From an uncultured Verrucomicrobiota bacterium (GTDB lineage Bacteria; Verrucomicrobiota; Verrucomicrobiia; Opitutales; Opitutaceae): DNA of 64,000 bases. Position numbers and translations under genes: made by a program. Below the pieces are notes generated by a model, which saw nothing but the letters and a program-made list of their open reading frames with translations, was not told where the DNA came from and searched no databases. The DNA is taken from contig CAIOCT010000115.1 of the NCBI GenBank assembly GCA_903856725.1, forward strand, positions 1 to 64,000, written 5' to 3'. This document shows positions 27,281 to 35,780 of this stretch, one piece after another (within the stretch, counting starts at the first letter, position 1; each line of letters opens with the position of its first letter).

Positions 27281-28951
27281 ATGTCTTCCGCCATGCCCAT
27301 CGTTTCCCGACCAACCGACGCCCGTGTGGCTCCCTGGCCGCTTTGGCTGGGCTTGGGGGTCGGGTTGCTGGCCGTGGCTTGGCTGTTACCAGTCAATGTG
27401 AAGTCGCTCAATGTGGCGCTCCTGCGGGAAGCGGGCCGGGGGACTCAAAGCGTCGCAGGTTTTGGGCGTGACTTACTCGATCTCGATAAGCCGGGCCCCG
27501 CCGCGTTGGTCTTGGCGGCAGCAAAAAAAACAGGCGATACGGGCGCAGGCGCTCTCGAAGTGATTGCCGATAATTTCGCCCGCCAGCACCGTGAGATGAT
27601 GCCGTGGGGAGGATGGGATGTCGCGCTGGAGCCCTTGCTGGCCCACCGCAACGCCGCCGCTTCGGCCGCTTCGCAACCGGTGCTCAAGTTTATGGTCTTG
27701 CCGCAGGCGCGTGATAATCTCCGCCGCTATCTCGCCGTTTCTCGCTTACCAGCAGTCCAGACATTGCTAAAGACCGCCGCGCTGACTACGACGCAGCGTT
27801 TTGTCCCAGCCAATCGCCCCGGCGGACAACCGCTGGAAGCCGTTATTTTACTTACGGCTTATCTTTGGCAGACCGAGCATCTCTCAGCACCCTTGCAACG
27901 TGAGGTGCGGGTCCTCGCGGAGCGGGCTGTTCAGTCGGGGCAGATGGGCGAGCTGGAGGATTTTTACCTAGATATCCTCACGCTGGGTCAGCGGTTGAAT
28001 TGGATTCAGTTGGCTGAGCTCCTGCGTACGACGGGCAGTTTGGGGACCGTGGGCCAATTCGCGCATTTGACGCGCATGGCCCCCGAACATCTACCAATTA
28101 TCTACACGGCTGCCCTAATGGCTAAATCAGCCGACACCGTCGCGCATTATCTTATGACCTATGGCCGCCATGGCGTCGATAGCTTGCAACTAGCGCTCTC
28201 CTTTGGCGAAGGAGCGGTGGCGCAACTCGTGCAACGCCAAGTGCCTGTTACAAGTGGTGCGGGGCCAGAATTTGAATGGGGGGCGGCCTTTGCCTTGCGT
28301 CACCCGGAGCTCGCCATCCTCGCTAAATACGCGGCTTTTCTTGGGGGGATTTTCCTGCTGTTGCGGGCCGTCGATACGGGCTTATTTTTTACCGTGGAAG
28401 CAACCTTGCGCAGGGCTTTTCCTCGCATGAGTAGTGGCCTGATCGCGGTCATTCTCACTTTTATCTTTTTTGTTTTTTCCGAGCCTTTCTTGTTAAAGGC
28501 GGCTCCTGTTTCTGATTATAAAATTAAACTCACTATTCCAGTCATCGGGGCCTTGGCGGCACCGGCGACGAGCGCTGTAACCACCCCCACTAACATGGAT
28601 CTCTCCACTATCCTCTCGATCACGCTATTCGCCTGCTTACAGGTCGGCATGTATGTCATTTGCCTACTGAAAATTGCTGAGATCGACCGGCAAGCTTTGG
28701 TCGCCACTGCGAAACTCCGCCTCATGGAGAATGAGGAAAATCTTTTTGATGGCGGACTTTATCTCGGCATCGCCGGCACAGCGACGGCACTCGTCCTGCA
28801 AGTTCTCGGCGTCATCGATGCGAACTTGCTGGCGGCTTATTCCTCCAACTTATTTGGTATTGTCTGTGTGGCCTTAGTTAAAATTCGCCACGTGCGACCC
28901 TATAAGCGGAAGCTCATTGAGGAATCACTCGGCGCGGGTGCGACAGTTTAA
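27281..28951 (+). CDS. Unknown six-helix membrane protein, first of a coupled pair
   Basis: A 556-residue protein from the ATG at 27281, not recognised by name. One helix (20-37) precedes a large, mostly helical soluble domain (38-345). Five more helices follow, about 349-370, 384-404, 443-463, 492-512 and 514-534. Positive residues after helix two and at the C-terminus place the N- and C-termini inside and the large domain outside. The last helix pair, with LGIAGTATAL (495-504) and then ANLLAAYSSNLFGIVC, recalls the pore helices of ExbB/TolQ/MotA, preceded by a polar cytoplasmic segment. The partner gene starts 12 bp later. A stator-like role is a hypothesis only. Confidence 0.72.
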   Translation: MSSAMPIVSRPTDARVAPWPLWLGLGVGLLAVAWLLPVNVKSLNVALLREAGRGTQSVAGFGRDLLDLDKPGPAALVLAAAKKTGDTGAGALEVIADNFARQHREMMPWGGWDVALEPLLAHRNAAASAASQPVLKFMVLPQARDNLRRYLAVSRLPAVQTLLKTAALTTTQRFVPANRPGGQPLEAVILLTAYLWQTEHLSAPLQREVRVLAERAVQSGQMGELEDFYLDILTLGQRLNWIQLAELLRTTGSLGTVGQFAHLTRMAPEHLPIIYTAALMAKSADTVAHYLMTYGRHGVDSLQLALSFGEGAVAQLVQRQVPVTSGAGPEFEWGAAFALRHPELAILAKYAAFLGGIFLLLRAVDTGLFFTVEATLRRAFPRMSSGLIAVILTFIFFVFSEPFLLKAAPVSDYKIKLTIPVIGALAAPATSAVTTPTNMDLSTILSITLFACLQVGMYVICLLKIAEIDRQALVATAKLRLMENEENLFDGGLYLGIAGTATALVLQVLGVIDANLLAAYSSNLFGIVCVALVKIRHVRPYKRKLIEESLGAGATV

Positions 28952-28963
28952 GGAGACTGCGCG

Positions 28964-30352
28964 ATGAACAAGACGCTCTTACTAATCATGTGCGACTTTA
29001 TGTTGCTCAATCTCCTGGCTCTCACGCGCTGGGAGAAAGCGGAGCCGTCGCATACGCAGCTTGAGTCCGCCGCTCCTCGGTCAGCCGTCAATGCGCCGGC
29101 TATTAATGCAGATATGGTCGAGTTGATGCGCCTCACCCTCGAAGATGAAAAAAGCGCCCGCGACGCACTGGCGACACAGTTAGCCTCCACGCAGGGTTCA
29201 TTGTCAGAGCGCGAAAAAAATCTGGCGGCGTTGCAACAGCAGAAGGGGCAGCTAGAAAATTCCTTGGCGGCCAACCAGTCTAGCACCCGCGAATTAGAGA
29301 AACGCTTTACGGCTACCGTGCAGGAGGCCGCTCTGTCGAAAGAGCAGTTGGCTAAAATGCAGCGGGAGCTCGAGGAGCGCCGCGCCGAGGCGGAGCGACA
29401 GAAAGCTGAGTTGGTGCGCTTAGATCGGCAAAATGCTGAAGCCCGTCAGCGGATCGAAAATCTCAACGTCGCCGTTCGCGTGGCGGAGCAGGAAAAAAAG
29501 CTCATTAGTCAAAATCTGACCGAGGCCAAACAACAGGTGGAAGTTGAACGACTCGAGCGCGCTAAAGTGCAGGAGCAAACCTCGCAGCTGACGCTTGGCG
29601 TGGGTCAACTGGCCCAGCAATCAGGCGCCTTAAGCCAGGAAATTCGCAGTAATCGGCCCATTAATCCTAATATTATTTTTAGCGAATTTTTAGCGAACCG
29701 CGTGCAGTCGAAATTTATCGCCCGCCGGCCGGGGTTGTTTAGCCCGACTGTAAAAGAACATAACACGCAAACGGTTTTGGTCAGTGATGGTCAGCAGATC
29801 TACGCGCTGATGCACCTGAGTGACACGCCTTTTGTGTTAGGAGAGATTGCGATTGATTATGATCAAGTGGCGGGTCGGCTGACGCGGGGTTCCTTCAGTG
29901 CGCCTTTGGCTGAATTGCATTTTCTACGCCTAGATCCGCGCATCATTGTGGCGCCGATCGATGCCTCGCTGGCTGCGTTAATGGGTGGGAAAATTTATCG
30001 GTTGGCCGCGGAGCCTTTTAAATTCCCGGAGGCTGTGTTGGTGCGGGCGGATGATGGCCGTTACGGGGAGACCCCCTTCCGCATCGATTCGGCCAATACG
30101 AATTATGTGAAGCTCGACAACCGCATCACCACACGGCTGTTCGGGGAAATAGCGCCCAAGCGTGGGGACCTCGTCTTCAGCAAAACAGGTGATCTGATTG
30201 GCATGATGGTCAACAGCGACTATTGCGCAGTGCTCGGCAATTTCACAGCCGCTTACACTTTAAAAACCGGAGAAAATCCTGAGCCAAAGACGAGTATTAT
30301 TTTATCCGAAGCCTACACTCGGTTGCAGCGGTTGCCGTTCAAATTGCAGTGA
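28964..30352 (+). CDS. Unknown anchored coiled-coil protein, second of the pair
   Basis: A 462-residue protein with a good ribosome site (AAGGAG, 8 bp before ATG). The N-terminal helix (4-22) reads TLLLIMCDFMLLNLLALT and buries Asp11, much like the DFM of MotB or the Asp of ExbD. Residues about 48-225 form a long coiled coil rich in Glu, Gln, Lys and Arg. Residues 235-462 are a beta-rich domain whose GDLVFSKTGDLIGMMV segment looks like a trypsin-fold C-half without the catalytic Ser. The domain would sit in the periplasm. I do not know this family's function; coupling to the preceding gene suggests one complex. Confidence 0.75.
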   Translation: MNKTLLLIMCDFMLLNLLALTRWEKAEPSHTQLESAAPRSAVNAPAINADMVELMRLTLEDEKSARDALATQLASTQGSLSEREKNLAALQQQKGQLENSLAANQSSTRELEKRFTATVQEAALSKEQLAKMQRELEERRAEAERQKAELVRLDRQNAEARQRIENLNVAVRVAEQEKKLISQNLTEAKQQVEVERLERAKVQEQTSQLTLGVGQLAQQSGALSQEIRSNRPINPNIIFSEFLANRVQSKFIARRPGLFSPTVKEHNTQTVLVSDGQQIYALMHLSDTPFVLGEIAIDYDQVAGRLTRGSFSAPLAELHFLRLDPRIIVAPIDASLAALMGGKIYRLAAEPFKFPEAVLVRADDGRYGETPFRIDSANTNYVKLDNRITTRLFGEIAPKRGDLVFSKTGDLIGMMVNSDYCAVLGNFTAAYTLKTGENPEPKTSIILSEAYTRLQRLPFKLQ

Positions 30353-30361
30353 GCGGCTAAG

Positions 30362-31885
30362 TTAGGGGGTAAATTGATAAAGGGTGAAATCTTCGCCAGG
30401 GCCACGTGAAACCGTCGCGACCCGTTGAGCGGGACTCGCCGGGGCCTCGAGCCATGATGGTGGCGGGTACAGACTGCCTTCATACAAAATAAAAAAGGCG
30501 ACGGGCAGGCTGGCGGTCACCGCACGCAACCCTAGTCGGGTCGCGGTCAAATCACTTGGTTCGTAAATGGTAAACGGCACGATACTGAGCCGTGAATCGC
30601 CGCGTTCGCTCAAGAGTAAGCCATAGCAACCGGGGCGCAGGTAGCGGTGGGTCAGGACTACACAGCGGACCTGATGTTGATCTGCATAGGTGGTAAGGTA
30701 GCTGCGCACCGCGGTGAGACCGCGCCCGCTCCAAGGGCCGGTAAAGTATTGGGTGATTTCTGTGGTTGGGATATTCGCCGTGCGTGGTTCGGTACCGATT
30801 TGCCAGGAGACGCGTCCCCATTGAAGCAGAGCCAGACCAAGGAGGCCGAGGGTTAGAAAGTTATTTTTGCGGATTATTTTCCCCCCAGTGCTTCCGGCGA
30901 GCGCTACAAAAATAACTAGCGGCAGCTGATCGGGCAGAAGGTAGCGGGCATAAATTTGTTGATAACCGAGTGCCGTGACCAAGAGCGAAGTTAACCAACC
31001 GAAGCCTGTGCTGAGGGCGAGGGTATGACGCTGGCAAATGGCCAGTACTCCCATCCCGCTCAACAATATTAATAAGGGCCAGCCATGATAACCTGAGTAA
31101 TAACTGAGCCATTGCGGTAGGCGCGCCGCTGCAGTTCTGAGGGTATCGCTTAAAATGAAATTCGGCAACGCGTGGTACCGATCGAGCCGACTGCCCAATA
31201 ATAGGAGCTCCCGACCGAGCGAGAGCAGAGGAATGAGGGCTCCCAGGGCAAGGTAGCCCAAGCGAGCGTCAATGTAAGGTCGGCCGACCTGACGCTGCAG
31301 CATGAAATAAAATAGCCCGAGCCAAGGCAGCGCAAAGAGGGCGGAAATTTTTAATAGAAACGCGGCGCCGAATAAACTGCCGGCGGCTATAAACCAGACT
31401 GCCGGCGATGTTTTTTTAAAACTGCCAGCTGTGATTAAAGCCGTAGTCCAAGCGAGCCCCGCAGTGACAAAGGGATCCTGCAGGGCTAAGCGCTCGTGAA
31501 AAACGGCGAAGGGGAGTACCGCCCACAGCCATAAGCCAAAGAGAGCCGCGCTGCGACCGGCTAGTTGATAAAGAGTCCAACCCAGCGCGGCCATGGTGGC
31601 GAGGCCGGCCCCTCCGCTCATGAGACGGGCGGTGGCGAGAGCATGCGCGGGCCACCAGCCCGCAGGTTGAAATAAATAAATCAGCCATGGCCGGCCTTGC
31701 GCGAGCGGCTCAAAGGCGCTGCGCACCCGCTGGTCGAGGGAGGTTAAAATATTAGCGCCTTCATCGACAAAAGCCTCGGACCCCATGAGATTTCGGGTGC
31801 GTAACCATGCACCGAATAAAAATGGGATGATGATCCAAACCCAAGCAGGGATCAGCGCCGGGCGATGGGCTGGGGCGCTCGACAT
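30362..31885 (-). CDS. GT39-like (ArnT/PMT) membrane glycosyltransferase
   Basis: A 507-residue protein from the ATG at 31885, with about ten helices in the first 390 residues. The first external loop has SEAFVDEGANIL, the acidic DE motif of GT-C enzymes, and HERLALQDPFV the second conserved loop; the C-terminal 120 residues are soluble. These enzymes move a sugar from a polyprenyl-phosphate carrier. Acceptor and donor are unknown. It follows a dienelactone hydrolase gene by 14 bp on the same strand; the pairing has no obvious meaning. Confidence 0.8.
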   Translation of the reverse strand: MSSAPAHRPALIPAWVWIIIPFLFGAWLRTRNLMGSEAFVDEGANILTSLDQRVRSAFEPLAQGRPWLIYLFQPAGWWPAHALATARLMSGGAGLATMAALGWTLYQLAGRSAALFGLWLWAVLPFAVFHERLALQDPFVTAGLAWTTALITAGSFKKTSPAVWFIAAGSLFGAAFLLKISALFALPWLGLFYFMLQRQVGRPYIDARLGYLALGALIPLLSLGRELLLLGSRLDRYHALPNFILSDTLRTAAARLPQWLSYYSGYHGWPLLILLSGMGVLAICQRHTLALSTGFGWLTSLLVTALGYQQIYARYLLPDQLPLVIFVALAGSTGGKIIRKNNFLTLGLLGLALLQWGRVSWQIGTEPRTANIPTTEITQYFTGPWSGRGLTAVRSYLTTYADQHQVRCVVLTHRYLRPGCYGLLLSERGDSRLSIVPFTIYEPSDLTATRLGLRAVTASLPVAFFILYEGSLYPPPSWLEAPASPAQRVATVSRGPGEDFTLYQFTP

Positions 31886-31899
31886 CGGCAGCAGGCAGC

Positions 31900-32688
31900 T
31901 CAGTGTTTGGTCTCCGTAGTCCCTGTCGTTGACCCGGCTTGATCGCCCACACCAAGTTTGCGGTGAAAAAGGCCGAGCGTGAGGGCGTAGCACTGCAAGA
32001 CGAGTTCGGGATCATAACGGGCCCCCTCGTCGCGCATGAACGCATGGGCTCCGTTGAATTCGTGCCAAGTAAAATGGGTCCCGGCGGCGTGCAGCGCAGC
32101 GTGGATTTTTTGCCGGCCTTCGAGGGGAACATGGGGATCTTGTCGGCCCCACAGCATGAGTAGTTCGCCGGTGATTTCTGGAATGCGATCAAGGGAGTTG
32201 TCGTTCATCCCTTGGCCGAGGCCCCGTTTGTGAATATCGGTGGCATAAAAACAGACGGTGGCGAGCACCGCAGAATTCATCGCAGCGCGAAAGGCCAGAT
32301 GGCCGCCGATGCAAATGCCTAATGCTCCGAGTTGGCCGGTGCACGCTCCGTGATTTTGGAGGAAGGTGATTACAGCCCGTGCATCGGCATCATAGCTAGC
32401 TAGCGGTTTAGTCGTCTTCAGTATATTTCCACGCTCAGCACCCGCGGTATCGTAAGCGAGCACCGTGCCGGCGGGTTCGAATTCGTGATAAATTTCTGGC
32501 ACCGCTACAACGAAGCCGTGACCAGCCAGAAAGGCCGCTGTGCGGCGGATGGGGCCAGTGATTTGAAAAATTTCGGAGTAGAGGAGGATGCCCGGATAAC
32601 GTCCTGGAGCGGTTGGACGAAATACGACGGTGCGCATCGGCCCCGTCGGTGTACTGAGATCACAATTTTCTGGGTCTCTAATTGTCAT
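31900..32688 (-). CDS. Dienelactone hydrolase family protein
   Basis: A 262-residue alpha/beta hydrolase. The nucleophile is Cys126 in GICIGG, as in true dienelactone hydrolases, with Asp184 (GRQDPHVP) and His215 (NGAHAFMRDE) completing the triad, and Glu39 in LYSEIF at the place of the activating Glu. The N-terminus MRTVVFRPTAPGRYPGI is typical. No aromatic-degradation genes are nearby, so the natural substrate may be another lactone or ester. Cytoplasmic; no signal peptide. Confidence 0.9.
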   Translation of the reverse strand: MTIRDPENCDLSTPTGPMRTVVFRPTAPGRYPGILLYSEIFQITGPIRRTAAFLAGHGFVVAVPEIYHEFEPAGTVLAYDTAGAERGNILKTTKPLASYDADARAVITFLQNHGACTGQLGALGICIGGHLAFRAAMNSAVLATVCFYATDIHKRGLGQGMNDNSLDRIPEITGELLMLWGRQDPHVPLEGRQKIHAALHAAGTHFTWHEFNGAHAFMRDEGARYDPELVLQCYALTLGLFHRKLGVGDQAGSTTGTTETKH

Positions 32689-32703
32689 GGGCGGAGTGCG
32701 AGC

Positions 32704-33474
32704 TTACGGACTCGTTGGCAAGGTGAGTTCCCGTATCCAGATATTACGAAATGCGAGTGGATTGCGGTGATCCTGCAGCATGAGCGGAAGTTTGGCGGCA
32801 TGCGGAACATACTGGGATTCGCCGCGCCAAGCCGTTGGCCCGCGTATAATCGCATCGTACTGCACCAACACACCATTATGCAAAACAGTCAGCCGCGCTG
32901 GGCTGATCAAGGCGCCATTGGCAGCAAAGCGGGGGGCAATAAACACGGCATCATAGGTCTGCCACTCGCCCGGTGGGCGACTGGCATTTACGAGCGGGGG
33001 ATGCTGTTTATAAATTGAGCCAGCTTGGCCGTTAACGTAAGTGGGGTTATTATACGAATCGAGCACCTGCAATTCATAGAGCCCCATAAAAAATACTCCG
33101 CTGTTCCCCCGGCCCTGACTAGAACCGACGATTTGCGCTGGAGTGCGAAATTCGAGATGCAACTGAACATCACCGAAAGATTGTTTCGTCCGTTGATCGT
33201 AGGTGGGAGCGGGGGCGGGCTTAGTTGCAACCACCATCGCGCCAGCTTCAATGCGCCAGGGGTGGCCGTCAGCCTTGAGTGGTTCCCATGCTGCGAGCGA
33301 GGTGCCATCAAATAGGACTATGGCGTCGGAGGGAATGAGGCCCGCGGTTGCCGTGACCACCGCTGGTACGGGCTGCCAATATTCCGTCACTTCTGGGGGC
33401 GGAAGATTTTCGGCGTGGGTCAATCCAGCTAGGCAAAATAATAAAAATAGGGCAGTGGCGATGGGGCGCGTCAT
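32704..33474 (-). CDS. DUF1080 (3-keto-disaccharide hydrolase-like) secreted protein
   Basis: A 256-residue protein with a signal peptide (MTRPIATALFLLFCLAGLTHA) followed by one DUF1080 jelly-roll domain. Family landmarks are VLFDGTSLAAWE, DVQLHLEFRTP, GNSGVFFMGLYELQVLDS and PLMLQDHRNPLAFRNIWIR. DUF1080 proteins are abundant in Planctomycetes and Verrucomicrobia and some hydrolyse 3-keto-glycosides. The ATG at 33474 gives the signal peptide; longer frames upstream are arginine-rich and unlikely. Confidence 0.9.
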   Translation of the reverse strand: MTRPIATALFLLFCLAGLTHAENLPPPEVTEYWQPVPAVVTATAGLIPSDAIVLFDGTSLAAWEPLKADGHPWRIEAGAMVVATKPAPAPTYDQRTKQSFGDVQLHLEFRTPAQIVGSSQGRGNSGVFFMGLYELQVLDSYNNPTYVNGQAGSIYKQHPPLVNASRPPGEWQTYDAVFIAPRFAANGALISPARLTVLHNGVLVQYDAIIRGPTAWRGESQYVPHAAKLPLMLQDHRNPLAFRNIWIRELTLPTSP

Positions 33475-33557
33475 GGGGAAAAAATGGTTAAGAGCGGCAC
33501 GTAGGCAAGAGCAGGAATCCTCGCCGTGGCGAGAGCGTAAAAGTAGATCAGGCCAAC

Positions 33558-34676
33558 TTAGGCGAACACGCCGCCGCCGAGGAGTTGCTCGCCACGGTAG
33601 AGCGCCATGATTTGGCCGGAGGCGAGCGCGCGTTGCGGTTGGGTAAAAGTGATTCGGGCGGACCTGATCGTTGGCGGCACGGCGGAATCTCCTGATTCTA
33701 TGGTCGGATAAAAATTGATCGCGACGCGCGGGTCGCGGTAGCGCACTCGGCATTCGATGGCTTGGGGTGAGCTCGCGGGCGATGGGGTGATAGGCTCACC
33801 GATAAAGCTGAGGTTGTGAATTTGGCATTCGGTAGTCCACAGGCCAGGTGCAGTCGGGCTGTCGAAAGCAACGAGCAAGGCGTGATCGCTGACGCGTTTG
33901 CCGGTGACGACATAGGCTTGGTCATCGGTGTTTGAGGGAATGCGAATGCCGCGGCGCTGGCCGATGGTGTAATAGTGAAGCCCGCGATGTTCGCCGAGGA
34001 TCTGGCCATCGGTGGCGCGCACGATGGGACCGGGATGATCCGGGACGTAAGCCGAGAGAAAATCAGCCATCTTCACTGCCCCAATGAAACAGATGCCCTG
34101 GCTATCTTTTTTGTCCGCCGTAGCGAGGTGGGCGGCGGCCGCGATCCGCCGCAGTTCGGGTTTAGGCAAATGCCCAATCGGAAAGCGGGCGAAACGCAGC
34201 TGCGCCTGGGTCAGGAGCGCGAGAAAGTACGATTGGTCCTTATTTTTATCGAGGCCTTCTTTTAAAACAAAATGATCCGGAGCGATCGCGATGCGCTGAG
34301 CATAGTGGCCGGTCGCGAGTGCCGTGAATCCCTCCGCTTCGGCATAAGCTCGGAGGACGCCAAATTTAATGCGGCTGTTGCACATCACATCAGGATTCGG
34401 GGTGAGGCCGCGCTGATAGCCGTCGAGGAGATAATCCACAATCAAGCGGCGGTAGTCGTCCATTAAATTGACGACCCTAAATTCAATGCCGAGTTGATCG
34501 GCCACCGCGCGCGCATCCGCGATGTCCTGCATCCAGGGGCAGTGTCCGATCACGTTATCTTCATTGATCCAATTTTTCATGTACGCGCCGACCACCGTGA
34601 AGCCTTGCTGCTTCAGGAGGAGAGCGGCGACGCTGCTGTCGACGCCGCCGGACATCGCGACTAAGATACGTTCCAT
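33558..34676 (-). CDS. mnmA: tRNA-specific 2-thiouridylase
   Basis: Forms 2-thiouridine at wobble position 34 of Lys, Glu and Gln tRNAs. The 372-residue protein from the ATG at 34676 has the PP-loop SGGVDSS at 9-15 and the two catalytic cysteines, Cys99 in [10 protein letters not shown] and Cys196 in GICFIG. The NPDV and HYAQ motifs and the C-terminal beta-barrel with the RYRDP pattern are normal. The stop lies 83 bp before the DUF1080 start. Confidence 0.96.
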   Translation of the reverse strand: MERILVAMSGGVDSSVAALLLKQQGFTVVGAYMKNWINEDNVIGHCPWMQDIADARAVADQLGIEFRVVNLMDDYRRLIVDYLLDGYQRGLTPNPDVMCNSRIKFGVLRAYAEAEGFTALATGHYAQRIAIAPDHFVLKEGLDKNKDQSYFLALLTQAQLRFARFPIGHLPKPELRRIAAAAHLATADKKDSQGICFIGAVKMADFLSAYVPDHPGPIVRATDGQILGEHRGLHYYTIGQRRGIRIPSNTDDQAYVVTGKRVSDHALLVAFDSPTAPGLWTTECQIHNLSFIGEPITPSPASSPQAIECRVRYRDPRVAINFYPTIESGDSAVPPTIRSARITFTQPQRALASGQIMALYRGEQLLGGGVFA

Positions 34677-34801
34677 TGGCTTAAGCAGTTCGAGGCGCGG
34701 GCTTTTTGTCAATCCACCTGCGCGCGAGAATCTGGTACTCCGCATTTTTTGCTACGAGCGGTGATGCTTTACAGATCAGCGCGGGGGCGTAGTTTCAGAG
34801 A

Positions 34802-35764
34802 ATGCGATATTCTATCATTAGCCTTTGCCTTGTGCTTATCACGATGCAGGCAGAAACGTTTACGCCTACAGCGGCTACGCCTTTAGTTATTCCTGAACGA
34901 ACATCCGCGCGCCCGATTCGACCTTTTGCGGACATTGATCACGTGGTAATTATCAGTATCGATGGTCTGCGTCCCGATCGTTTATTGCTGGCCAATATGC
35001 CGGCGCTGCGCGGTCTCATGGCCCGTGGGGCCTATACCTTTTGGGCTAAAACGACCGCGGTGGCAATTACGCTACCTTCTCATGCTAGTATGCTCACGGC
35101 GGTGACGCCACGAAAGCACGGGATCGAGTGGAACCGCGATCTTCCGCTAAAAGAATCTGTTTATCCTAATTATCCGACGCTTTTCGAGATGGCGCGTCGC
35201 GCTGGCTACACGACTGCCATGGCGGCAGGTAAATCTAAATTCGATATTTTGAATAAGCCGGGTACGATCCAATTTGTTTATCTACCAGCCAAGGATGAAG
35301 CTGAGAATGATCATGCGTTGGTGGCGGCAGAAAAAATGATCGCGGAGCATCAGCCTGAGGTGCTGTTTATTCATTTCCCCGCTGTGGATTATACCGGTCA
35401 CAAATACGGTTGGGCTTCGGCTGAGCAATTGGCGGCCATCGAGCAGACTGATAGTCATGTCCAACGCGTGCTGGCGGCCCTCGCGCGAGCGGGGCTGACC
35501 GAGCGTACGGTAGTGATGGTGACTGCTGATCACGGAGGTGCTGGAAAGACGCACGGGCAAGCGGATGATCCGCGGAGTCGGCATATACCTTGGATTATCG
35601 CGGGGTCGCACGTACAACTAGGTGACCTCACCCGCGACGCTGATTTAGTGATCAACACGGAAGATACCTGTGCGACGGCCTGTTATTTATTGGGGCTATC
35701 CCAGCTTCCGTATTTTGATGGCCGGCCGGTCTTAGCGGCCTTGGTCAAGCCACCGGCGCCTTGA
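34802..35764 (+). CDS. Type I phosphodiesterase/nucleotide pyrophosphatase-like protein
   Basis: A 320-residue alkaline-phosphatase-superfamily protein with a short signal peptide (MRYSIISLCLVLITMQAE). Metal and active-site motifs are SIDGLRPDRL, TLPSHASMLT, HFPAVDYTGHKYGW and TADHGGAGKTHG. The last two hold the Asp/His zinc ligands. Members cleave phosphodiester or phosphonate bonds of nucleotides, lipids or sugars outside the cytoplasm. It lies 16 bp before the GH13 gene and is probably cotranscribed; no functional link is clear. Confidence 0.87.
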   Translation: MRYSIISLCLVLITMQAETFTPTAATPLVIPERTSARPIRPFADIDHVVIISIDGLRPDRLLLANMPALRGLMARGAYTFWAKTTAVAITLPSHASMLTAVTPRKHGIEWNRDLPLKESVYPNYPTLFEMARRAGYTTAMAAGKSKFDILNKPGTIQFVYLPAKDEAENDHALVAAEKMIAEHQPEVLFIHFPAVDYTGHKYGWASAEQLAAIEQTDSHVQRVLAALARAGLTERTVVMVTADHGGAGKTHGQADDPRSRHIPWIIAGSHVQLGDLTRDADLVINTEDTCATACYLLGLSQLPYFDGRPVLAALVKPPAP

Positions 35765-35780
35765 GGCAGCGAATTCTGCG

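Noticed and set aside
32485-33018. 177-codon plus-strand frame across the dienelactone hydrolase/DUF1080 junction
   Set aside because: Covers parts of two well-supported minus-strand genes and lacks any recognisable motif.
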